This document shows positions 57,331 to 64,000 of a stretch of 64,000 nucleotides of DNA, piece after piece (position 1 is the first letter of the stretch; each line of letters begins with the position of its first letter). The position numbers were made by a program, and so were the translations under genes. This DNA comes from Sedimenticola sp. (lineage in GTDB: Bacteria; Pseudomonadota; Gammaproteobacteria; Chromatiales; Chromatiaceae). The DNA is taken from NCBI GenBank assembly GCA_027026755.1, contig JALVNE010000352.1:1-64000 (forward strand). The letters are read 5' to 3'. The notes under the pieces were generated by a model, which ran no database searches, was not told the DNA's origin, and saw only the letters and a program-made list of their open reading frames with translations.

Positions 57331-57803
57331 CCCGACCCCTTGCTCCCCTGTCTGCCCTGGCGGTGCCCCTGCCCAGCCGCCCCACCAACTACCCGCCGCC
57401 TTTCGACCGGCTTGTTGCGGGGCGCCGCAAGCGCAAGCTGGGCGATTATTTCGGTCTGAAGAATTTTGGCGTCAATCTCACCATCCTGGAGCCCGGCGCA
57501 ATGTCCGCCCTGGCGCACCACCATTCCCTGCAGGACGAATTCATTTATGTGCTGGAAGGCACTCCCACCCTGGTTCTTGGAGAAGAGGAATACCGGCTTG
57601 AACCCGGAGACTGTTGCGGCTTTCCCGCCGGTCGCGGTATTGCCGCACAGCTGGTGAACCGCTCGGAACAACCGGCGGCCTTTCTCGAAATCGGCGACAG
57701 AACAGCCGGGGATGAAGTGGTCTATCCCAATGATGACCTCAAAGCTGTGCAGTCGCCCGAGGGGCGCTGGCGTTTCACCCACAAAGACGGCCGCCCCTAC
57801 TGA
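57327..57803 (+). CDS. Cupin-domain protein
   Basis: The ATG at 57327 overlaps the aminotransferase stop and gives 158 residues. A double-stranded beta-helix is shown by the first cupin motif (ALAHHHSLQDEFIYVLEG) and the second (LEPGDCCGFPAGRGIAAQLV), with likely metal-binding His residues. The family covers isomerases, dioxygenases and sugar-binding proteins. Cotranscription with the aminotransferase and control by the MarR regulator are inferred from spacing. Confidence 0.85.
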   Translation: MTRPLAPLSALAVPLPSRPTNYPPPFDRLVAGRRKRKLGDYFGLKNFGVNLTILEPGAMSALAHHHSLQDEFIYVLEGTPTLVLGEEEYRLEPGDCCGFPAGRGIAAQLVNRSEQPAAFLEIGDRTAGDEVVYPNDDLKAVQSPEGRWRFTHKDGRPY

Positions 57804-58216
57804 CTGTCATGGCACGCGATCATGCCACCCAGAATCATGGAAAGCCCCTGCCGGGGGACGAGGTCACTGGATGTATTTTCACATTCGTTGCGCAAAGCCC
57901 TGGTTGTGAAAGACCGTTTCTGTCGGTCGGGCTTCAGCCCGACAACAGGCGCCACAAATAGACATAAAGCATCTCAGGGGAAATTCGCTCTGGGGGGTAG
58001 ATAGTGGCATCTGCGTAGTGACACCAGAACCAGGGAGCATATTGCTGGTGTGAACCCCGCAGCCTGGGATTGTTGAGCAAACGCCAAAAAACATGCCATT
58101 TTGTCAATGCAATAATTGTTTCAGCAGTTCATGCAGCTGAAACGGATAAACTGTTCCGTCTAGTGGACAAAGAACGCCGGGCATCCGATAATTTTTCATG
58201 CCCTGTGAAACCTGCA
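57804..58216. other. 413-bp gap with half REP unit
   Basis: The half unit TCGGGCTTCAGCCCGAC of repeat family B lies at 57926-57943. Just after the cupin stop there is a short TGGCA/TGCCA hairpin. I see no gene, tRNA or strong promoter here. Confidence 0.55.
57926..57943. repeat. REP-like half unit (family B)
   Basis: The perfect hairpin TCGGGCTTCAGCCCGA is one arm of the full units at 4927-4990 and 61088-61155. Confidence 0.7.
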
Positions 58217-58942
58217 ATGAGCTGCGGAATGCCTGAAACCGGAGAACTGTTCAGTTGTCAGGGGGTTTCCAGGCAATTCGGCTCGGCCAGGGTTTTGTCC
58301 GATGTGGGTTTTTCTGTTTTTCCCGGCGAGATACTGGGCGTCATCGGCCCCAATGGCGCGGGCAAGACCACGCTGATGGAGTGCCTGACCGGTCTGGCGC
58401 CCTGTGAAGTCCACAGCCTGTGCTGGCAGGGCAGGCGCTTTTCTCCCCAAGAGGCAAGCCGTTACCTCTACTATCTGCCGGACGGCATTCTTCCTTATCC
58501 CGACCATCTCGTGATTGTGGTGCTGCGGTTTTTCCGGCAGTTGTATGGCGCCAGTATGGAGCGCCAGGGCTACCTCATCAGGCGCCTGGGGCTGGAAGCT
58601 GTGCTGGACAAGCGGGTGCGGGCGCTTTCCAAGGGATACCGGCGGCGGCTGTTGCTGGCCATTGGCCTGCTTTCGTCCCAGCCCCTGCTGTTGCTGGATG
58701 AGCCATTCGATGGTTTCGATCTGCGTCAGACCCTGGACATCATGTCCCTGCTCAGGGAAATGCTGACACACCGCCCCCTGCTTCTGTGTATTCATCAGTT
58801 GTCCGAGGCGCAGAAGATCTGCGACCGTTTTCTGCTTCTGAACGAGGGCAGGGTGGTGGCTCTGGGCAGCCTGGATGAATTGCGCGCCCAGGCGGGACTG
58901 CATGAAGGCGGTCTGGAGGAGGTGTTTCTTGCCCTGGTCTGA
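58217..58942 (+). CDS. ABC transporter ATP-binding protein
   Basis: The ATG at 58217 gives 241 residues; another ATG at 58229 is possible, and a longer frame from 58070 lacks homology. Walker A is GPNGAGKTTLM, the signature is the atypical LSKGYRRRLLLAIGL, and Walker B is LLLLDEPFDGFD, ending with a switch-like His in CIHQLSE. It is an ABC-2/GldA/NosF-type ATPase. Its end overlaps the next gene by 14 bp, so it is coupled to that permease. Confidence 0.9.
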   Translation: MSCGMPETGELFSCQGVSRQFGSARVLSDVGFSVFPGEILGVIGPNGAGKTTLMECLTGLAPCEVHSLCWQGRRFSPQEASRYLYYLPDGILPYPDHLVIVVLRFFRQLYGASMERQGYLIRRLGLEAVLDKRVRALSKGYRRRLLLAIGLLSSQPLLLLDEPFDGFDLRQTLDIMSLLREMLTHRPLLLCIHQLSEAQKICDRFLLLNEGRVVALGSLDELRAQAGLHEGGLEEVFLALV

Positions 58943-60293
58943 TCGGCGCTTGTTGAAGCTGTTGTTCCTGCAGGAACTGCGCTCCCTGCTGGGTTTTTCC
59001 TCCCTGTGGATCACCCTGGTCATGCTTTCCCTGCTGGTGGGCTACAGCTTCATTCAGGCCCAGGATCTGTTCAGCCAGGCCAGCAGGACTGCCCTGGCGT
59101 ATCCTGAACTCGGGAGTGGATTGAATCCGGTGGAAGCCGTGTTCGTCCCCACCCTGGGAGCTTATTATCTGGTGGAAACCCTGTTGCTGCCCTTCGTGGT
59201 CATCCGCCTGGCAGGACAGGACCGGCAGACGGGCGGCCTGAAACTGCTTCTGCAACTGCCTCTGCCGCCGGTGATGCTGAATGTTGCGAAGCTGGCCGCC
59301 TTGTCCGTGGCAGGCATGCTTCTGGCGTTGCCCGCGCTGGCGGCTATTCTGATCTGGCACTATCTGGGTGGCAGTGTATACGGGCCTGAGCTTGCCACCC
59401 TGCTGCTGGGTCATGTCCTCTATACCCTGGCCATCTTCTGCATTGCCCTGTTTGCCGCCACGGTCAGCGCCACCCCGGCCTCTGCTGCCATCATCTGCCT
59501 GGCAGTGACCCTGGGTTCCTGGGTGCTGGATTTTGCCGTAAGCAGTGGCGACTGGCCTGCCTGGTTGAGCCGGTTTTCCCTGACCTCCCTGCTCAGGCAG
59601 TTCGAAACCGGCCTGCTGTCTTCCGTGAACGTCATTTTGTTCCTGTCCATTTCGGCCCTGTTTTTTTACGCGGCAGCCATTTTTCTTCCTACGGGACGCC
59701 GCCTGTCCGACCGCCTGCCCGGGATTTTTGGGGGAATGCTGGTGTTCGGGTTGATCGTGTGGGTGGCCGTGCAATACCCAGCCTATGGGGATACCACGGA
59801 GAACCGTCGTCATTCTTTCAATCCCGCGGATGAGCGGGCGCTCAAAGCCCTGCCGGCGCCCCTGGAGATCAGTGTGCACATGAACCGGGATGACAGTCGC
59901 CTGTATGACTTTGAAAGTTCGGTGCTGTCCAAACTGCGCCGGTTGGTGCCACAGCTTCGCATCCGCTATGTGGAGAGTGCTTCCCAGGGACTGTTCGGTT
60001 CCCCGGAAAACGATCGGTACGGTCTGATCGAGTATGATTATCAGGGGAGGCATGACCAGAGCTATTCCACCAGCCCCCGGGAGGTGCTGCCCCTGATCCA
60101 CGCATTGGCCGGGCAGAAACTGTTGCCTGATCCTGTGCCCGCCTATACGGGCCATCCCCTGGTGGTGGAAGGTTCTGTCAGCGCGTGGGTTTTCTATGTG
60201 TTGCTACCCTTTCTTTTCTTGTACGGTGCCTGGTTGTTCCGGCATCCGAAACTGTTCCTCGATGTATCTGGAGATCTGAATCATGAAGACTGA
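58929..60293 (+). CDS. ABC-2-type permease fused to a GldG-like extracytoplasmic domain
   Basis: A TTG at 58929 follows GGAGGAGG and gives 454 residues. About six helices form an ABC-2 permease (LWITLVMLSLLVGYSF near residue 20; LPFVVIRLAGQDRQTGGLKL; LSISALFFYAAAIFLPTGRR near 240). After a further helix the protein has a soluble segment (about 295-400: NPADERALKALPAPLEISVH and LRRLVPQLRIRYVES) resembling GldG-type auxiliary domains, then a last helix. GldF and GldG are usually separate; here a short fusion is seen. Exported substrate unknown. Confidence 0.8.
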   Translation: MPWSDRRLLKLLFLQELRSLLGFSSLWITLVMLSLLVGYSFIQAQDLFSQASRTALAYPELGSGLNPVEAVFVPTLGAYYLVETLLLPFVVIRLAGQDRQTGGLKLLLQLPLPPVMLNVAKLAALSVAGMLLALPALAAILIWHYLGGSVYGPELATLLLGHVLYTLAIFCIALFAATVSATPASAAIICLAVTLGSWVLDFAVSSGDWPAWLSRFSLTSLLRQFETGLLSSVNVILFLSISALFFYAAAIFLPTGRRLSDRLPGIFGGMLVFGLIVWVAVQYPAYGDTTENRRHSFNPADERALKALPAPLEISVHMNRDDSRLYDFESSVLSKLRRLVPQLRIRYVESASQGLFGSPENDRYGLIEYDYQGRHDQSYSTSPREVLPLIHALAGQKLLPDPVPAYTGHPLVVEGSVSAWVFYVLLPFLFLYGAWLFRHPKLFLDVSGDLNHED

Positions 60294-61014
60294 TAAATTC
60301 CTTCCTGCTGTCGCAGCGGCTGTATTGCTGATGCTTGCTTCCGGCGCCCAGGCCGGCAGTGACCCGGCGGCAGGCTACCTGGAAGACTTCTCCCGGGAAA
60401 CCGTGGGGGCTCCACCAAAGAGCTTCACCCCCGCCGTGGGCAACTGGCTCATCGGCTTGGACGGGGACAACAAGGTGCTGGTGGTGGATGGCAGCAAGTG
60501 GCAGCGTGGCCAGGCTGCGGCGGGGCTGGCCGACAAGGCACGGGCCCTGTACGGAGAACGCTATGCTGAATTCCTGGACAATGTAAAAGCCTACGCCTAT
60601 TTTCCCTTTGCGGTATACGGCGCCGTGGACGATTTCAGTAACGGCCGTATCAGCATGCGTTTCAAGGCCATCGCCGGGCGTATCGACCAGGGAGCCGGCA
60701 TCCTGTTCGATCTCAAACCCAACGGTGACTACTATGCCTTGCGCGCCAATCCCTTGGAGAACAACCTGGTTCTGTGGCGCTTCAAACATGGCCATCGCAG
60801 CTCCGTGAGCTGGGTGCGGCATGTAAACACCCCGTCGCGCCAGTGGCACAGCATCAGCCTCCAGGTGGAAGGAAAGCAGATCAGAGGCTATGTGAATGGC
60901 AGGCAGTATATGGCTTACGAGCTGCCCGCCAGGGTACAGGGAAAGCTGGGGATCTGGACCAAGGCGGACAGCGTGGTCTTCTTCGATGACTACAAGGTGA
61001 TGCCTACGCCCTGA
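60283..61014 (+). CDS. Exported LamG/DUF1080-like beta-sandwich protein
   Basis: The ATG at 60283 overlaps the permease end by 11 bases. The 243-residue product has a signal peptide (FLPAVAAAVLLMLASGAQAG) and a concanavalin-like fold suggested by YLEDFSRETVGAPPKSF, GRISMRFKAIAGRIDQGAGI, the WHSISLQVEGKQIRGYVNGR strand pair and a final GIWTKADSVVFFDDYKV. Such domains bind or cleave glycans. It is probably the periplasmic partner of the ABC transporter upstream; its specificity is unknown. Confidence 0.78.
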   Translation: MKTDKFLPAVAAAVLLMLASGAQAGSDPAAGYLEDFSRETVGAPPKSFTPAVGNWLIGLDGDNKVLVVDGSKWQRGQAAAGLADKARALYGERYAEFLDNVKAYAYFPFAVYGAVDDFSNGRISMRFKAIAGRIDQGAGILFDLKPNGDYYALRANPLENNLVLWRFKHGHRSSVSWVRHVNTPSRQWHSISLQVEGKQIRGYVNGRQYMAYELPARVQGKLGIWTKADSVVFFDDYKVMPTP

Positions 61015-61087
61015 AAGATGGGGTATCCTTGATTAACTTTCAGGAGTCTTCAGGCCACATCCCTGATAATGGAAATAACCTGTATTT

Positions 61088-61155
61088 GTAGGTCGGACTT
61101 CAGTCCGACATTACTCCGTAGTGGCCACTGTTGTCGGGCTGAAGCCCGACCTACG
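61088..61155. repeat. REP-like palindromic unit (family B), full copy
   Basis: GTAGGTCGGACTTCAGTCCG and its inverted partner ending GCCCGACCTAC enclose about 20 bp, in the same arrangement as 4927-4990. Confidence 0.8.
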
Positions 61156-61247
61156 TTCATGGTGTACAGCCGCATCATGCAGAGTTCAGTAAAATCAATA
61201 GCTTAAGTCTGTTTCCACATTAAAGAATTATTTGGACGCTTTCACCC

Positions 61248-61715
61248 ATGTTGAAAAATCTCTTACCCGTCGGCCTCCTGTCCCTGTTGCTGGGGGGCTG
61301 TGCCATGACGTCCCTGTCCGACCACTCGCGGGTGCCCCCCGAGAGCCGGGCAGAACCGCCCGGATCGTCTTCCAGCGGAAGATACCAGCCGCCCAAAATC
61401 ACGCCCTACCGGGAACCGGTCATCCCCGAACATGCCCGGCCCCAGCCTGCCCGGGCCGTGCAGGCCCTCGTGGCCCGCGCCCAACGCCAGCAGCAGGATG
61501 GGGAGCTGGTAGCAGCGGCCAGCAGCCTGGAGCGGGCCCTGCGCATCGAGCCGAAAAACGCCCGCCTGTGGAACCGCTTGGCCCATGTGCGCTACAAACA
61601 GAAACGATACGCCCTGGCGGCGAGCCTGGCGGCCAAGTCCAATGCCCTGGCGGGGACCGACAGTACGCTGCGCACCGATAATGATGACCTGATCCGCAGG
61701 GCCCGCAGTCGCTGA
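61248..61715 (+). CDS. TPR lipoprotein
   Basis: The 155-residue product has a lipobox leader (GLLSLLLGGC), a Pro/Ser/Arg-rich linker (about 25-60) and one to two TPR units: LVAAASSLERALRIEPKNAR, LWNRLAHVRYKQKRYALAAS. It is an outer- or inner-membrane-anchored periplasmic scaffold of unknown partner. Its stop overlaps the helicase ATG by one base. Confidence 0.85.
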   Translation: MLKNLLPVGLLSLLLGGCAMTSLSDHSRVPPESRAEPPGSSSSGRYQPPKITPYREPVIPEHARPQPARAVQALVARAQRQQQDGELVAAASSLERALRIEPKNARLWNRLAHVRYKQKRYALAASLAAKSNALAGTDSTLRTDNDDLIRRARSR

Positions 61716-63628
61716 TGATCGATGTGGATGCGGTGCTGGCGCCGAATGGCCTGCTGTCTCGGGCCCTGCCGGGCTTTTCCTGGCGGCGCCAGCAGCAGGA
61801 GATGGCCGAGGCCGTGGCCAGTTGCATCGAGCTGGGCGGACGTCTCATTGCCGAGGCGGGCACGGGCACGGGCAAGACTTTTGCCTACCTGGTGCCGGCT
61901 CTGCTCTCCGGTGCCAAGGTGATTGTTTCCACGGGCACGAAGAATCTCCAGGATCAGCTGTTCATCAAGGATCTGCCTCTGCTGCGCGAGGCCATGGCCA
62001 GCCCGGCCAGCGTGGCCCTGCTCAAGGGACGCGCCAATTACCTGTGCCTGCACCGCATGGAGAACGCCCTGCTGGATACTCGGGGACATCGCCGGGAAGT
62101 GGCCCGCCACCTGCGCCAGGTGCAGGAGTGGTCCCTGTCCACCCGCAGCGGGGATATCGCGGAACTGGTCAGCCTGCCCGAGGATTCCCGGGTCTGGCCC
62201 CTGATCACTTCTACCGGCGACAACTGCCTGGGCAGTGAATGCCCGTCTTTCAGCAAGTGCCATTTGGTGGAGGCCCGCAAGCGCGCCCAGGAAGCGGACA
62301 TCGTGGTCATCAATCATCATCTGCTGTGCGCGGACTTCTCCATCAAGGATGAAGGCTTCGGCGAGCTGCTGCCGGCGGCCGATGCCTACATCATCGACGA
62401 GGCCCACCAGCTGCCGGACGTGGCCAGCAATTTCTTCGGTGTATCCGTGGGTACCCGTCAGTTCCTGGAGCTGGCCCGGGACAGCCGCGCCGAATATGTG
62501 CGCGAGGCGGGCGACCTGCCGAAAATCCTGGAGCAAATCGATCACCTGGAAAAAGCCGCCCGGGATTTCCGCCTGGCCTTTGGCAACGACGGCCAGCGGG
62601 GTACCTGGGAGGAAGTGGCGGCCAATGCCGATGTGGTCAATGCCCTGGATTATCTGCGCAAGGAGCTGGAAGGCCTGCACGGCATGCTCAAGAGTATCGA
62701 AGGCCGGGGCAAGGGGCTGGACAGCTGCATGAGCCGTGCCCGGGCCTTGATGGATGAGATGGCGCAGATTACCGAGCCGGACAACCCGGAAGAGCAGGTG
62801 CGCTGGTTCGAGGTTCATACCCAGAGCGTGCGCCTGCACAGCACGCCCCTGGATGTGGCCGGTCTGTTCCAGGGGCAGATGGCCTGTCATCCCGCAGCCT
62901 GGATCTTCACCTCCGCCACCCTGGCCGTGGGTGAGAGCTTCAGCCATTTTCAGCAGCAGCTGGGATTGCATCAGGCGGAGACGGCCCGCTGGGACAGTCC
63001 TTTCGATTACCAGGAACAGGCCTTGTGGTTCGTGCCCAAGGGCCTGCCCGAACCCAGCGCGCCCAACTACACGGAAAAGGTCATGGAACTGGCCCTGCCC
63101 CTTGTGGAGGCCAGCGAGGGCAGGGCGTTTCTGCTGTTTACCAGCTATCGCGCCCTGAACCTGGCGGCGGACTGGCTGCATGGCCGCCTGGATTACCCTC
63201 TGCTGGTGCAGGGCAGCGCGCCCAAGGCGGAACTGCTGAAACGCTTCGTGGACCATGGCAATGCCGTATTGCTGGGAACCTCCAGTTTCTGGGAAGGCGT
63301 GGATGTGCGCGGTGATGCCTTGTCCCTGGTCATCATCGACAAGTTGCCCTTTGCATCACCGGGTGACCCCGTGCTCAAGGCGCGCCTGGACGCCATGCGC
63401 AAGGCCGGGGGCAATCCCTTCATGGAATACCAGGTGCCCCAGGCGGCCATTGCCCTGAAACAGGGGGCCGGTCGGCTGATACGCGACGTCACCGACAAGG
63501 GCGTGCTGGTGCTCTGCGACCCGCGCCTGTTGCGCAAGAATTACGGACACACCTTTCTGGACGCCATGCCGGATTTTGCGCGTACTCGGGAGCTGGATGT
63601 GGCTGTGGAGTTTCTGCGGGGCATATAG
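61715..63628 (+). CDS. yoaA: DinG/YoaA-family ATP-dependent helicase
   Basis: The 637-residue product is an XPD-like iron-sulfur helicase: Walker A GTGTGKT, the four cysteines spread over NYLCLHRM and CLGSECPSFSKC (the expected 4Fe-4S ligands), a DEAH box (IIDEAHQLPD), and SFWEGVDVRGD with QGAGRLIRD in the second motor domain. YoaA is involved in replication-stress tolerance in E. coli. It is coupled to the TPR lipoprotein gene. Confidence 0.9.
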   Translation: MIDVDAVLAPNGLLSRALPGFSWRRQQQEMAEAVASCIELGGRLIAEAGTGTGKTFAYLVPALLSGAKVIVSTGTKNLQDQLFIKDLPLLREAMASPASVALLKGRANYLCLHRMENALLDTRGHRREVARHLRQVQEWSLSTRSGDIAELVSLPEDSRVWPLITSTGDNCLGSECPSFSKCHLVEARKRAQEADIVVINHHLLCADFSIKDEGFGELLPAADAYIIDEAHQLPDVASNFFGVSVGTRQFLELARDSRAEYVREAGDLPKILEQIDHLEKAARDFRLAFGNDGQRGTWEEVAANADVVNALDYLRKELEGLHGMLKSIEGRGKGLDSCMSRARALMDEMAQITEPDNPEEQVRWFEVHTQSVRLHSTPLDVAGLFQGQMACHPAAWIFTSATLAVGESFSHFQQQLGLHQAETARWDSPFDYQEQALWFVPKGLPEPSAPNYTEKVMELALPLVEASEGRAFLLFTSYRALNLAADWLHGRLDYPLLVQGSAPKAELLKRFVDHGNAVLLGTSSFWEGVDVRGDALSLVIIDKLPFASPGDPVLKARLDAMRKAGGNPFMEYQVPQAAIALKQGAGRLIRDVTDKGVLVLCDPRLLRKNYGHTFLDAMPDFARTRELDVAVEFLRGI

Positions 63629-63635
63629 TCTGCTG

Positions 63636-63752
63636 ATTGCTTCAGGGGTCGCGTGCTTCAGTTGCTTCAGGGGTCGTGCTTCAGGGGTCGGAGTCAAATC
63701 TCCATAGGTCACTGAATTTACATGACATCCTTCTGATTTGACTCCGACCCCT
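63636..63752. repeat. GTCGGAGTC inverted repeat (family C), copy 2
   Basis: CAGGGGTCGGAGTCAAAT (63682-63699) is inverted as ATTTGACTCCGACCCCT at 63736-63752, with three extra partial GCTTCAGGGGTCG direct copies to its left. It lies just after the yoaA stop, as copy 1 lies at the lspA stop. Confidence 0.85.
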
Positions 63753-63760
63753 CCACATTC

Positions 63761-64000
63761 TCAGGGAAGCTCTGTGCAGCGCAACATGCCATGCCCGGCG
63801 CTGACGGCCAGTACGGCTTGATCTCCCTTGCGCAGGAACAGCTGTTGACGGTCGTCACTGACATAGCGCTCGCCTTGCATGTCCGGGCGGCGGGGCAATA
63901 CCAGGGTACGCTCGTCCAGATGTACGCGGGCCTGTTCCTCGTCCAGTTCTACGTGCAAGGCATAGCCGTTGTCGCAGCGGTAGTGGATCTGGCGCGTGGC
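63761..64000 (-). CDS. MliC-like lysozyme-inhibitor domain protein, partial
   Basis: The N-terminus is outside the window; 79 residues to the stop are visible. The frame reads YRCDNGYALHVELDEEQARV and later RYVSDDRQQLFLRKGDQAVL, the pattern of MliC/PliC-type inhibitors of c-type lysozyme (a beta-barrel with Cys and a late KGDxAxL). Full-length members are secreted or lipid-anchored. Confidence 0.72.
   Translation of the reverse strand, partial: ATRQIHYRCDNGYALHVELDEEQARVHLDERTLVLPRRPDMQGERYVSDDRQQLFLRKGDQAVLAVSAGHGMLRCTELP

Noticed and set aside
57811-57828. Sigma-54 site TGGCACGCGATCATGCCA after the cupin gene
   Set aside because: The GG-GC spacing is off by one and the sequence is better explained as a small hairpin.

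Overview
This is a GC-rich bacterial chromosome segment from the Gammaproteobacteria. The gene orders support that: radC facing coaBC-algC-argB-slmA, rpsT facing murJ, then ribF-ileS-lspA, bamD facing rluD-pgeF, clpB, and a PspF-controlled psp operon. Membrane-bound c-di-GMP enzymes, a TSUP anion exporter and a beta carbonic anhydrase would fit an environmental, perhaps sulfur-oxidising relative of the Chromatiales. That placement is weak inference: there is no rRNA or tRNA in the window and I could run no search. I see no prophage, CRISPR array, transposase gene or secretion locus.

Layout. 1-4.9 kb: an envelope-stress operon on the minus strand (small secreted protein, pspA, a second PspB-like gene, pspB, pspC, and an SPFH gene that leaves the window) behind a sigma-54-type promoter, facing pspF. 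5-8.1 kb: rpmB-rpmG, a large lipoprotein of unknown function and one unrecognised gene. 8.5-14.7 kb: radC, coaBC, a membrane-anchored AlgC-like phosphomutase homologue with altered active-site residues, argB, slmA. 14.7-22 kb: a DUF4124 protein, a TSUP exporter, sucCD, a YiiX-like hydrolase, a 7TM-GGDEF protein, rpsT. 22-29.2 kb: murJ, a discoidin-like exported protein, ribF, ileS, lspA. 29.6-36.5 kb: ampD-btuF-like, a DUF1631 protein, FKBP-nadC, a secreted FKBP, bamD. 36.5-44.4 kb: rluD-pgeF, a GGDEF gene with the ruin of a neighbouring paralogue, gcvR-like, def, nitroreductase, clpB. 44.6-50.2 kb: a frameshifted small exported protein, a double-CMD protein, an M32 carboxypeptidase, a small cysteine-motif protein, carbonic anhydrase, a GGDEF-EAL protein. 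50.7-54 kb: an FHA / Ser-Thr kinase / PP2C operon. 54-57.8 kb: hyuA-marR facing a stop-interrupted class IV aminotransferase gene and a cupin, with two matching palindromic operators. 58.2-64 kb: an ABC ATPase, a GldF/GldG-like permease fusion and an exported protein, then a TPR lipoprotein, a YoaA/DinG helicase and a partial MliC-like gene.

Intergenic space is unusually rich in repeats. They include a multi-hairpin unit of about 124 bp at three loci, REP-like palindromes, a GTCGGAGTC inverted repeat at two loci, a terminator-linked repeat at two loci, and one 278-bp MITE-like element with perfect 18-bp terminal inverted repeats that supply the stop codons of both convergent neighbours. The strongest candidates for something undescribed are the AlgC-like protein fused to a membrane sensor module, the 278-bp element, and the MarR-controlled hyuA/aminotransferase/cupin locus.
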